Assembly: GCA_050084985.1 (NCBI GenBank)
Contig: JBITNC010000001.1
Span: forward strand, 166,966,001 to 167,030,000
Length of the DNA: 64,000 bases
Source of the DNA: Nageia nagi
Taxonomy: Eukaryota > Pinophyta
Direction of reading: 5' to 3'
The notes beneath the pieces were generated by a model. It saw nothing but the letters and a program-made list of their open reading frames with translations, was not told the origin of the DNA and made no database searches. A program made the position numbers and the translations under genes. Positions 36,807 through 47,833 of the stretch are shown in pieces (the stretch's first letter is position 1; each line of letters begins with the position of its first letter).

Positions 36807-38987
36807 TTATAGAATAACCCAAACACCATCAACATCAAGGACCATACTTGGAACTAATAATTTCTAAGCTTGTTGTTATGGTTGTGGTTGAGGGATACTC
36901 ATAGTGTTGGCCAACAACTTCTTTCCATCATCATAAATTTTTTCCTTCTTGAATTGTGGTAATGAATTACTAAATATCTTTAGTATTTGATTTTGAGAAT
37001 ATGCTAAACTATCCTATATTGGTTTAAACTTGTGTTGCTATAAAACCTCATCTGAAACTTCATGTTTAAATTTAAATTTACCCTTTTCATGTAAGTATTG
37101 GATTATATTTCTAAGATGAAAACACTCTTTTGTAGTATGACCATCTCTCCTATGGAAATTACAAAAGAGGTGTGATTGATAGCCTTAAGGTTTATTGTTG
37201 GGGGACTCTTTCATTGGAAGATAATAGACCAGCTTTATGGCTACTAAGACATACAAGACTTCACTAATTTCATAATGGAACTTGGTATACTACCTATGTG
37301 ACTTCCTAAGTTTCCAAACTTCTATATTATCATGGCAAACACAAGCTATCATATTCACTTTAGACTCATGGTGATGGATCTTTCTAGGTTTTTTAGGAGA
37401 AGTATGGATTTGTACTAAAGTTGGCTTCATGTGGGATAAAGGCTCATTGAAAGCTTTGTGATGGACCTCTTTACTAATAATTTCATATATTACTTTATCA
37501 TATAGGTAATCTTGAAAATTTAAGAATTCATATCTATAAGATGGTAACAAGGCCCATAAAAGAACATGCTTCTTTTCTTTGGTAGGGATGTAGACTTGGT
37601 TGGCTACTTTAGACCACTCAAAAATGAAGTCACTAACAAGTTGACCTTATTTCTATTTTAGGTTATACATGTATAAAGGTGATGATTCTTATGCTATGAA
37701 AAAATTATATTGATCTAAAAAGGCTTTAACAACATCATAAAAACATGTAATACTTTCATTAGGAAGATTAGTAAGCCATGAGAATGATTGTGATTTTAAG
37801 ATAAGAGGAAAAAATTTAGCCAACAAGTCAACATCATTTTGAAATGAAATAGCCTCTAAATGATACCTTTGTAAATGTTTTCTAGGATCAAAATGAATAT
37901 CAAATATAGTAAATGTTACCTATTTTTTATACTTTCTCTAGTGGATGCAATGGAAAATAGAGTTCTCACTACCTCTTAAAATCACAAGTTTAAACTTGTT
38001 GATGTAGGCCATGATGGAATCATTTTGTTGCTTTAACTATAGCAATTTCTAGAGTGCATCATTTAGAGGTTCTTATTGTAATATTCCACTAGTATATGTA
38101 TAATTTTATTTTTCTAAACACATAAATAAATAAAAATAATGAATATTTTTTTGTTCTAAAGTTCTTACCAAATTGTTGACCAACACCATTTGGCATTCTA
38201 GTAGATTAATTTTATATTCCAAGTTAAGCTTTAGAAAATTTAGTTCTCTCTTCAATATATTGAATTATACATTTGACCAACTTGGTATTCATTTCTTACC
38301 AAATTCTATTGTTGGATTACATTCATCCATCCAAGATTTAGGTATGGATGGCCTTTGAAGTTCTTCATCTTTTGAGATGTCAACTAAGTATTCTTCATTA
38401 ATGTTATCTTTGAACTCTTTATTGTAGTTAAGAGGTACCTATGGGATGGAAGCCCTAGTATCAAAGAATGATTAGTCATGATTTTTTTTAGGTAATAGAG
38501 TGGTGGTGCTATGTCTAGCAACATCACTAGTGTTATATGATGTACCAAGGATTTTGTATGGAATCTACAGTCCATGAAAAACATTAAGGATGGGAAACTA
38601 TAACAAAGGAACTTGAGAAGGTTTGAAATACTTGTAAACCTATCAACAAGAGGTTAAGTTCATATTATGTTCAGTTTGTTGGATCATTTGTCTCTATTTG
38701 GTATATTCAATATCAAATTCTAGGGTAGAACCTAGGAGGTGTTTGACTTTTGTATCAATTTCTTACAAAGTTTGAACAAGGAAAGGAATATATTCTTTTA
38801 CAGCTAACAATTATTTACCTTATGGAATAGATAAAATTTTAGTGAGTTACTCTAATGCAATGGATATGAGCTCATCAAGTTCTTGATTATGTTTTGCTTA
38901 TCTATAAGCTAAGTGGATATGATCTTCTAAAGAATGATCATATTTATCATTTAGGTGCAATCTCTATACATATTTGCTTTTTCTTCT
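36807..38987 (-). pseudogene. gypsy gag, main part (element B)
   Basis: Read on - from the C insertion site: opening RRKSKYVWRLHLNDKYDHS, capsid region with FPLILKSQSFSWLTNLPNE (Retrotrans_gag-like, near 37780), SDFIFEWSKVANQV, the open piece 37550-37290 with HHKAFNEPLSHMK, and an intact zinc knuckle CNFHRRDGHTTKEC near 37160 (C-x2-H-x4-H-x4-C). The C-terminus reads PSMVLDVDGVWVIL, then TAA at 36809-36807. Length with the N-terminal piece would be about 760 codons. TAG or TAA replaces Gln repeatedly. This gag keeps all four zinc ligands, unlike A, E and G. Confidence 0.75.
38983..38987. repeat. target site duplication of element C (left copy)
   Basis: CTTCT, identical to 46901-46905. Confidence 0.93.
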
Positions 38988-39914
38988 TGTTAACACATAA
39001 AAATGAATTTATGTTTTTAAATCAATAAAATTAATGAAAACATGCTTGGTCTAAATATATGTCTTGAATGTCTTAATGTGATAATATCAATGTTTGTCTT
39101 GAATGTAAATTTTATAATGATTATCTTGAATATTGCATGAATTATCTTGTTTATTGGTGTGGTTATCTTGAATGTTGTGAATTAGCCTTGTTTATGTAGA
39201 TGCATGCCGACCCATGGGTTGTATTATCTATTATCTATATAAATAAGGGATCTAATAGTAAGCCCATCATCAAAAGGATACACATGATCTTGCATATGGT
39301 CTTGATATTGGTAATCATATTGTAAGGTGTCTCTTGACACCACCTATCAAGCCAGATTTTGTGTATCCCCTTCTTGTGAGCATTCTAAAGAACTGAGAAA
39401 CTTATATGAGTGTCATATTGCAATTATCTCAAGATTTGAGTGGAGGTGTAGACTTATTGGAGATGGATTATAGCCTATCAAAGCCATTGGTGCTCCTCTG
39501 TGGATGAATACAGATCACCAGCATTCCTATCCAGTGCGATGAACACCACCTACAGCCTTCTTCTATGACTTTTTTAGCTTTGTGATTTCAGGTGTGGACA
39601 ACATTGGATCCTAGGACTTCGTCAACAGCTTTGTTTTGAGCATGCTCCATGAAGTGGGTATATAACTTCTGTCTTGATAGGTGGTGTCATCTTATGCCTG
39701 ACTACGTATAAATATATCTTAATATATTGTATAGTCTAAGTTTTGCAAATAATTTTGAGTTTATCATTTGTTAAAATACTTGTTCTATTTCTATAGTTGA
39801 TTGTCTCTTTCATTATTTTGTATAAATTGCTATCTGTAGCTCGAATACAAATATATTGTGTTTGTAGATATTTACCTACTTATTTATTTGCATGCTCAAT
39901 TTTATTTGTAAACA
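38988..39914 (+). repeat. 5' LTR of element C
   Basis: 927 bp, TGTTAACAC to TGTAAACA. Matches 46016-46900 almost base by base, except for a deletion of about 40 bases in the 3' copy near 46545. Confidence 0.94.
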
Positions 39915-39916
39915 TT

Positions 39917-39934
39917 TGGTGAACCCAACGTGAA
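39917..39934 (+). other. primer binding site of element C
   Basis: TGGTGAACCCAACGTGAA, two bases after the LTR end. It shares TGGTGAACCCAAC with element B. It is not the initiator-Met type; I cannot name the tRNA with confidence. Confidence 0.75.
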
Positions 39935-39936
39935 AC

Positions 39937-42165
39937 ATGCTTGCTAATTCAAAAATGGACAAAGATATATATGAATTTTCAGATTATTCTTTATTAGTTC
40001 AATCATCACCTAAGAGGAAAAGAAAAACATGGAAAGGAACAGTGCCAACTAGGAAAAGTGCTAGATTAAACAAAGAGAGTGCTCCTTGGATTATTGAAGA
40101 TAAACTTTCGGATGAGGAATCCTATCATGGTGATTCTGAAGACAATGATAGTTTTGATGGTGAAACCCTAGAAAATATCAACCAAATGTTCGAAAAGGAT
40201 TTGTCAATAACCATGTACCGACCCAATAGATTCAACAGCTGGAACCTTACCAAAGAAAAACTTAGGTTAGTGCAATAGTTTATGAAAGATTTTGGGATGT
40301 TCTACAAATTTGCTACAGACACTAGCACAACATACTCTTTCCACTACCTATGAAAATTCAAAACTACAAACAATCTCACATCAATCATTAGAGCATCTTT
40401 CATCAAATCAACTTTGACTATTATAGAAGATCATGAGAAATTTTATGTGCCATGCTTTAACCAATGAATTTCCACTCCTAAGGATATTAAATCAATATTT
40501 ATGGATCTATGTCATCTCTAACCCTTGTTGAATATTTTAGAAATCATGAGACAATAATACAGGAAGAAGTGAACAATGAGTATTCAGATGAAGAGGAAGT
40601 GGTACATTTTAATGAAGAATCAGATGATGAGTTAGAGATAGAGCTTGAAATGGACCCTATAGCACAGAGACTAGTTGATGCTTACCCCTATTGGTTAGAT
40701 TGAGAAAAAGAGATTAAAGAAGCAGAAGTAAGAAGGGTTATCAGCATGGGATCTTATCAGAAATTGCAATCATGCATAAAAGAGATCATCATAAGAGAAT
40801 TAGAGATGCAGCTAGTATAGGAATGGAGGGAACAGAATTTAAGATTCACCCTAGGACCATCAGACCATGAGAAAGAAGAAGAGATAGAAGGGTGTAAAAA
40901 TCTAGAAGAGAAGTTAGATCAAGATGACACAGGTAAATAGAGGCAAAGAGAGATAGTAGAACAAAGAATGGCATAGCTTCAAGCAATGGCTAAGCAGCTC
41001 AAAAAGTTAACATTGTTACATGATGAAAAAGCAAATAAATATTTAACAAAAAATCATCCTCTTTGCACAAGAATTAGAAGAAGAACATGGGAAGGTGAAG
41101 ACATCAAATTCAGCAAGTATGACGATATAAGTGATCCAAGGATGCACATCATGATTTTTGAGGAGGTAGCTTGTAGTCATCTTCATGATGTAGATATGTT
41201 GGCTAGGCTATTTTAGCTCAGTTTAGGAGAAGAAGCTTTAGAATGGTTTTATGACCTAAAGGAACAAAGTATCAACAGCTATGGATAGTTAAAATAGGAG
41301 TTCTTAGATCGGTATCAGCACAGTATAAAGAAAAAACCTACCATCATGGATTTGGCTAGAATGAGACAAGGGAAGAACCAATCATTTGAAGAGTTTGTGG
41401 TAGCTTGGAAGAAAGTGGTAACATACATAGAGTTAAGTGAAAAGGAGTTGAAGCAGATGTTGATAAAGTCACTAAGGGATGAGGTGATGCTCAAAATTTT
41501 CAATTATTTAGAACCCCTTGCAGAATTGATCCTATCCATGATCCAAAAAGAGAGACACTTGATGAAAATTGGTTTATGGGGGCATAAGAAAGATGAAAAA
41601 CCAATACCAACCAAAGTGATAGCTATAGTTGCAGCAACCAAAGATTCGCAAGGACCCACCAAATAGAGGACCCCTAGAGCATATACCAAAGTTACTGAAG
41701 ATCATGATGAGTTGTTACAGTCATTGGTGCAAAGAGGTTTGATCCAGTTACCACCAATGAATCAAAGAAACACAAGAACTACAGGAGGATTTTGTAGATA
41801 TCATAGGGGTCATGGCCATAAAACATGTGAATGTCAAAAATTCAAAGATATTATTCAGGATTTAGTAGATAAGAAGGCTATCTCATTCAATAAACCAGAA
41901 GAAAAAAGAAAGGCTCCAGTGCACATAGATAACAAAAAATTGGGGATATATAAGAACCCAATGCCACAACATGGTACTGGAATACTATTTGCCTAGGGAC
42001 ACATGACAAAGGGAATCAAGATCTTGGAAAGATAGTTAGAGGGATGATAGAATGAGGCTAGCACTAGTGGGAGCTCTAGGCTCTTCAGGGGTATCATTTG
42101 GTAGATTGATATGACTAAACTAACAAAAAAGAGAGAGAGAGAGAAGCTAACAGTCAATCCAGGTC
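39937..42165 (+). pseudogene. gypsy gag (element C)
   Basis: The N-terminus (39937-40278) is basic, SPKRKRKTWKGTVPTRKSAR, then acidic. A frameshift occurs near 40500; from 40509 to about 42165 one frame holds. In-frame stops include 40701-40703 (TGA), one TAG near 40817, two near 40938-40977, 41214-41216, two near 41287-41297, 41664-41666 and 41994-41996. Domains: acidic region, coiled coil (EQRMA to QAMAKQLKKL), Retrotrans_gag core (LSLGEEALEWFYDLKEQSI, LARMRQGKNQSFEEFV) and an intact zinc knuckle CRYHRGHGHKTCEC near 41790-41832. Nearly every stop is TAG where Gln fits. Confidence 0.85.
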
Positions 42166-42511
42166 ACTAATGGACATCATGGTGAAGAGATTGGGGGCTT
42201 CATGACATCATAATAGGAGCACCAATGGTATATTTTGTGCTAATAGGATCACCGATGGTCCTCTCTTAGTGGAAAATAGGAGAGAGTCAAAGGTTCCAAT
42301 TCCCCTTCTAGCGTGAGAAGTTAGATTTGCAGGTTGTGTCATTGGCATTCATTTTTAGGAATCACGAAACATCAATTTCATCCATCATAAGCACACATAC
42401 AAGAGCAAATTAGGTAACAAAATTTGTATTTTATATATATATCATGAAAAATCAAAATGTTTCTATTTACAGGAAGTCTTAATACAACTGGATGAGATCA
42501 CATAGAATGAC
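42166..42511. other. no gene; CACCRATGG words
   Basis: Between the 3' ends of gag and the PMD gene of element C. Holds CACCAATGGT at 42220 and CACCGATGGT at 42250, related in sequence to the H motif array. A GA microsatellite occurs near 42130-42145. Confidence 0.4.
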
Positions 42512-44752
42512 CTAGAATCTCCTACTAGAGCCCCCTCCCCCTACACTAAAGCTCGTAGCCCTGCTAGATGAGCCACCCCTGCACTGTGCCTTATACTTCT
42601 CTATGTGTGCCTTCTCCTCATTGATCTATCTCCTAACCTAGTGAAGTTGCTCGTAGAGGGCTTTGATCTCTTTGTTGGTTGTCTGTAGGTCCTGATAGAT
42701 GCTAGTATAGTCCCCTCCTCTGAACTGTAGATGACCCTGTAGCTCTCTGACCTCCATATCCTCCTAACCTATTTAACTATGTAGCCTCACCATCTCGACC
42801 TTAGGGTCCTGGTCATCTGTGACATAGCATAGACATATCATGTTAGTCTTTTGCATATCATGAAAGTAAAAAATCAAAAGAAAGCAAAAAGAGAAAATAA
42901 GCTACCATCATCATCCTCATCATCATCTTCCTCCTCTGCATTTGTATCTACCTCATCCTTAGGTTCATACTCATCCTGGTCTAGATCTATCACCTCATTT
43001 TCATTGTGACCTACATCTTGAGATGCATCATGGCAATATGTCAAGCTACTCTCTCCTCCCCACCCTACCACTATGTAGGGAGCATCCCATATGGTCTATA
43101 TATCCCCTGTGTCCTCATCCTCTCCTGCATCATCACTTGAGTTGGCATCATGAATACCTATGTGGTGAGGATGACATTCCCTCCACCAGTCTAGGTAATC
43201 CTCTGTATGATCAGGTCCATCCATGTCTTCATCAGCCCCATAGTTAGAGTCCTCACTAGGGGACTCCCAATCTGAGTCCTAGTCAGGTACTGGCTCGTAG
43301 TCCTTTGGGAGGTGCTTGCTACGATAGTAGCACACCACTATCCTATAGTCATCTGGTATACCCTACTGGAGGTCAAATTGATAGAGTACCCACTCTGGCT
43401 TGTGTGGTTCCACCAATGCCCTATGTGCCTGTATGTATGTAGGGTGTCTCACCCATGCCATCTCCTGTATGTCCTCCCACTCTAGTTTACCCCCCCGATA
43501 GGGACACTAGTATATCTATGCATCTCGCAGTAGGTCAAATTGCACCTACCATCCCTCTAGGTCCATGTTAGGGAAGCTTGGTCCCTCTATCATCGCCCAC
43601 CATTGCTAGGTGGGTACATCATCTAGCTAATCTAGGGGCAATGTCATTGGTCTAGAAATGATGATGTGGTCGTATGCCCACACCTACAGTATCATAGAGT
43701 GTGCTACCTATCTCCCCCCTCTCTCCACCTCTACAAAGCTGTGGATGTCATGATAGAGTTGTGCCAGTATTGCAAGGCACCATGCATACCACTATCTATG
43801 TGTCACCATGTCCTGTATGATAGGAATCATGCCCATGGGGAAGGTCTCACTACTCTTATCCGGGTAGATGATGGCATCCAAAAGGTAGGTAATGAGGAGC
43901 CTCATCTGTAGGTCACCCTATGCTGGAGGATCCTCTAGCACATGTCTCATTAGGGACACACCCCTCTTCCTATAATTTACCTCATCTGACCCCATCAGCC
44001 ATGCAGCCCATACCTCTACCTATTCTTGGCTGGGAACAAGAACCATGTTCACTAGCCTCCCCCTGATAGGAAGTCTGGTGATCTTGTAGACATCCTCTAG
44101 CATCACTATGATCTCACCAGTCAGAAGGTGAAAGGTGTTGGAGTTTAGATCCCACCTTTCCATCAAGGTTGTTAGCATATCACGATCATGAAACATGTAA
44201 TCAACAAATGTTAGGTAACTGAAAGAAATGTCCTCCAAAATACTCCAGGCCTCATTAGTTTGTGGCCACTTTTGGGCAGTGGTAAAAGCAGCACTCTTGC
44301 CAGATGGTCGCATAAGATATGAACAATTCTATAAGAAAAGAGTGATAGAGAGAAAGTTAGTATCAGATATGAAGCAAAAATAACAAAATAGTATAGGTAA
44401 AGAAGACCACCCATGGTCTAAACCAGGGCAGAAAGGACTGCCAACGATCCTATTTCCATACACGAGGGTCAACAAAATTTGAAGTACAAGTTCATATGGA
44501 TGAGTGTGGCATAGCCATAAGACTAGAATTTTGAAAAATGAAATAAAAAAAGTAAAAATGATGGGTTGAGGTATTCAGCAGGTAAACCCTAGGGGCAACT
44601 TGGAAAATCAGTATGCAGGGTAGCTAAAATCTAAAGGCAAGTAAAAACATAGCAAGAAAAAGATAAGAAATGCAATATACCTGATGACTAATAGGAGAAT
44701 TGGCCACAAAGGTAGCTCTATGTCCATCCTGGTGTGTGATTGGTAGGGCCAT
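42512..44752 (-). pseudogene. plant mobile domain (PMD/MAIN-like) gene, element C, three exons
   Basis: Exon 1 44752-44681 (24 codons, starts MALPITHQDGH, ends CAG/GTATAT). Intron 1 44680-44329 (352 bp, ends CTTATAG). Exon 2 44328-42906 continues in phase 0 with NCSYLMRPSGK. Intron 2 42905-42817 (89 bp, GTAGCT...TCACAG). Exon 3 to TAG at 42514-42512. The PMD core is TTLMERWDLNSNTFHLLTGE, then VMLEDVYKITRLPIRGR (44180-44060). The protein has a WAYDHI block like other PMDs, an Asp/Glu-rich tail (43071-42906) and a coiled-coil C-terminus (EIKALYEQL, EEKAHIEKYKAQ). In-frame TAGs appear after LVPSQE and at other Gln-like places. It lies antisense to gag with its own TATA box. It resembles host MAIN-like genes in domain content; origin by capture is an inference. 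Confidence 0.83.
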
Positions 44753-44896
44753 AGTGTGTAGTATAGTAGCACAAGAAATATCACCTAGTGATAGTGATAA
44801 AATCACCAACTAGAACTCTCCAAGTCAGTCTCCCAAGCTCTAAGATATTCTTAGCTCTGAAAATGATAGTGTGACCAAATGAGGAAGGGTGGGGTT

Positions 44897-44905
44897 CCTT
44901 TTATA
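44897..44905 (-). promoter_or_regulatory. TATA box of the antisense PMD gene in element C
   Basis: TATAAAAGG on -, 145 bases upstream of the ATG at 44752. Consensus quality and spacing fit a plant core promoter with a leader of about 115 bases. Confidence 0.65.
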
Positions 44906-45229
44906 GAAATATTAGGGCACACACTTCAATATAGTTTCAATTTGGGCATTTAGTGTGCATGGGTAGGTAACCAGGTATCAATTTGGAATCTAGGGGCAAT
45001 TCGCCATAGCCTGATCTTCATGGTTTTTGATAAATCCTCAAGAAAAGGGCCACCTGTAGTCTTAGTTGAAGACCACTTGCATTCTAAATCTAACAGAAAG
45101 AACTACCCATGTTCCTTTTTCCATTCAATTAGCTCATCTAAGTATCATAGGTACATCATAGGTGCTTGATCAATGTTATATCTAGGATAATATTGCTTTG
45201 AATTTCATGTTTGTAGGGCTGTATTATCA
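44906..45229. other. no gene recognised (upstream of PMD gene, element C)
   Basis: Region between the TATA box and the 44-bp repeat. It may hold promoter elements; none recognised. Confidence 0.35.
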
Positions 45230-45500
45230 GCTTATCATGCCTCTTGGTGTAGAGTTTTAGCTCCCATTTATCAATTCATCATGCCTCTTAGCACGGAGTT
45301 TTAGCTCCTATTTATCAGCTTATCATGCCTCTTAGCATGGAGTTTCAGCTCCCATTTATCAGCTTATCATGCCTCTTGGCATAGAGTTTTAGCTCCCATT
45401 TATCACTTCATCATGCCTCTTGGCACAAAGTTTTAGCTCCCATTTATCAATTTATCATGCCTCTTGGCATGGAGTTTCAGCTCCCATATATCTTACAGAG
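45230..45500. repeat. 44-bp tandem repeat, six units
   Basis: The word ATGCCTCTT recurs at 45237, 45281, 45325, 45369, 45413 and 45457, exactly 44 bases apart each time, inside a unit with TTATCA and TTTTAGCTCCCATTTATCA. A diverged copy follows near 45524. Located between the PMD promoter and the 3' LTR. Overlapping open frames here (45420-45830) are by-products of the repeat. Confidence 0.92.
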
Positions 45501-46001
45501 TTCAGTTCTTATGCAACTGCAACATACCTCTTGGTGCAAAGTCTCAACTTCCATTGCAATTGTGTGGAACTTACTCTCCCCTGTGTGTGGTCATGTGTGT
45601 TGTCATGGTTATCATGTCTTATCTTGTGATGTGGTCTTGTCAAGTTGTCATCAGGTTGTTATGTGTGGTTAGGTCATCTATTAGGTCATCATCTTATGTA
45701 TGTGTGTTGTCAGGTTTGTTGTCATGAGTCATTAGTGTTGCGGCAAGGTTATCAGATATATCAGATTATCACCTTCTATGACATTCATATATCAGAAAAA
45801 AAATGCATGGGGCAAGCATGCCCAAGGTAATATCAAAGGAAGTTTTCTCAACCCATCTCTAGTATTAGCAATGTTTGTCATAATTTTATTTTATGATTAA
45901 CATTTATCAATGCTTGTAGAATCTTTCATTGTTATGATATTTTGTTTTTACTTTGAATGCAAAATCTCTGATCACCTCATGTTTTCTGTCGATTTCACAT
46001 T
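45501..46001. other. no gene recognised (3' leader of element C)
   Basis: GT-rich stretch (45590-45740) with repeated TGTTGTCA and TGTCATC words, then unique AT-rich sequence up to the polypurine tract. Confidence 0.4.
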
Positions 46002-46015
46002 CAAAGTGGGGAATC
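46002..46015 (+). other. polypurine tract of element C
   Basis: CAAAGTGGGGAATC directly before the 3' LTR. Confidence 0.85.
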
Positions 46016-46900
46016 TGTTAACACATAAAAATGAATTTATGTTTTTAAATCAATAAAATTAATGAAAACATGCTTGCTCTAAATATATGTCTTGAATGCC
46101 TTAATGTGATAATATCAATGTTTGTCTTGAATGTGAATTTTATAATGATTATCTTGAATATTGCATGAATTATCTTTTTTATTGGTGTGGTTATCTTGAA
46201 TGTTGTGAATTAGCCTTGTTTATGTAGATGCATGCCAACCCATGGGTTGTATTATCTATTATCTATATAAATAAGGGATCTAATAGTAAGTCCATCATCA
46301 AAAGGATACACATGATCCCGCGTATGGTCTTGATAATGGCAATCATATTGTAAGGTGTCTCTTGACATCGCCTATCAAGCTGAATTTTGTGTATCCCCTT
46401 CTTGTGAGCATTTTGAAGAATTGAGAAACTTATCTGAGTGTCATACTACAATTATCTCAATATTTGAGTGGAGGTGCAGACTCGTTGGAGATGGATTATA
46501 GCCTGTTGAAGCCACTGATGCTCCTCTATGGATGAATACAGACCACTGGCGTGACTTTTTTAGCTTCATGATTTTAGGTGTGGACAACGTTGGATCCCAA
46601 GACTTCATCAATAGCTTCATTTCGAGCATGCTCCGTGAAGTGGGTATATAACTTCTATCTTGATAGGTGGTGTCATCTTATGCCTAACTACGTATACATA
46701 TATCTTAATATATTGTATAGTTTGAGTTTTGCAAATAATTTCAAGTTTATCATTTGTTAAAATACTTGTTCTATTTCTGCAGTTGATTATCTCTTTCATT
46801 ATTTTGTATAAATTGCTATCCATAGCTCGAATACAAATATATTGGGTTTGTAGATATTTACCTACTTATTTATTTGCATGCTCAATTTTATTTGTAAACA
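46016..46900 (+). repeat. 3' LTR of element C
   Basis: 885 bp, partner of 38988-39914, followed by CTTCT. Small open frames inside (46441-46956) are not genes. Confidence 0.94.
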
Positions 46901-46905
46901 CTTCT
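46901..46905. repeat. target site duplication of element C (right copy)
   Basis: CTTCT, identical to 38983-38987. Confidence 0.93.
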
Positions 46906-46999
46906 AGGTGTGTTGGTATAGTTATTGTGTGCCCTACTCTTTTGGTTGTACAATAGGACATTCAAGATTTTCATGATCTATAGCAATAGGTGTATCCAT
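46901..46999 (-). pseudogene. gypsy gag, N-terminal piece (element B)
   Basis: ATG at 46999-46997 begins MDTPIAIDHENLECPIVQ, similar to the start of G's gag. Stops (TAG, TAA) follow within 25 codons. The piece is cut off from the rest of gag (38987 downward) by element C; the frame continues across that insertion once one CTTCT copy is discounted. Confidence 0.75.
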
Positions 47000-47087
47000 T
47001 TCTATAATACTTAAGACAAATATTAGTCCTATCTAAAACCCTAGGGTTTCGACACAACTAGTGAAGGATGATGTTATGTATCAAAAA

Positions 47088-47103
47088 GGAGTTGGGTTCA
47101 CCA
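47088..47103 (-). other. primer binding site of element B
   Basis: TGGTGAACCCAACTCC on -, next to the 5' LTR. Shares its first 13 bases with that of element C. Confidence 0.75.
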
Positions 47104-47105
47104 AT

Positions 47106-47833
47106 TATTATAACCAAAATAATATTTATTAAGGTTATTTATAGAATAATTAAATTGACCAATAAACTATGAAATAATAGAAAATTGATGACATGAAAGA
47201 TGATAATGACCTAATTTACCTTAACCTATCAAAATTGGATTTATAAAAGATATAAACCTGTATTTTACCTATGACAACAAATGAAGGGAATATTTGATCA
47301 AAAGAGGATGAACAATGAGCTTCCCTAAAATACAAAGCCACCAATCCAAACTCAACCCAATGGTTGTGCCATAAACCCAATGATGTTTCTTAATTTCCAT
47401 TTTAGAATACCTTTCCTTTTTTCTTGATGTCATTATCTATCCTTCAATGCATGGAATCTCATTTGTGAAGGGATGAAAGATCATAGGATTGCAAATTTTA
47501 TAGTATAATAAAATGTAAATATGATAGGTGGCATTAAGAAACACTATTCAATACTGATACAAGTATATTTCCACCTATCAAGGATTTGTGATTATGTTAG
47601 GTCATGTCATATCTTTGATCATGCATAAAACCTCCACCTTTATAGGCAACATGTCTAGTGCTAAGGCTCCTTCTTAGGCTTACTGTGATGTTGAGTTAAC
47701 CTATTTCTACAAAACATAAAGGTAGATGAGAGTGCACATGGAAAAGAGCATTTATTTACTAAACCAAAAAATTTATTTCAAATGCCAAAAATGGTATTTT
47801 AATTAAATTGAAATTCATTTTTAGGTGCTAACA
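47106..47833 (-). repeat. 5' LTR of element B
   Basis: 728 bp. On - it starts TGTTAGCACC at 47833 and ends GGTTATAATA at 47106. Partner of 31320-32046. Confidence 0.87.

Larger units (their letters stand above)
38988..46900 (+). mobile_element. complete gypsy element C: gag with antisense PMD gene, no pol
   Basis: 7913 bp, with a perfect 5-bp duplication CTTCT and LTRs TGTTAACAC...TTTGTAAACA of 927 and 885 bp. Order: 5' LTR, primer site, gag (+), PMD gene (-) with introns and TATA box, 44-bp tandem repeat, polypurine tract, 3' LTR. No pol. The LTRs are visibly more alike than those of B, agreeing with C being nested in B. This is the clearest example of the gag plus antisense-PMD design. Confidence 0.95.
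31320..47833 (-). mobile_element. gypsy element B: gag with antisense PMD gene, no pol (holds element C)
   Basis: Outer LTRs are 727 and 728 bp. Without the nested element C (7.9 kb) it is about 8.6 kb. Order on -: 5' LTR, primer site TGGTGAACCCAAC, gag, then a PMD gene on the other strand, 3' tandem repeats, polypurine tract, 3' LTR. I find no protease, RT, RNase H or integrase. Flanking 5-mers CTCTT (31315-31319) and CCCAC (47834-47838) do not match, but the reading frame of element G's gag resumes across the element, which shows a clean insertion with a mutated duplication. Confidence 0.85.

Noticed and set aside
45230-45500. CRISPR-like array
   Set aside because: The 44-bp units are contiguous with no unique spacers, and the context is a plant retroelement.
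45420-45830. Four overlapping short open frames on +
   Set aside because: Produced by the 44-bp repeat and GT-rich sequence; mutually overlapping in different frames without homology.
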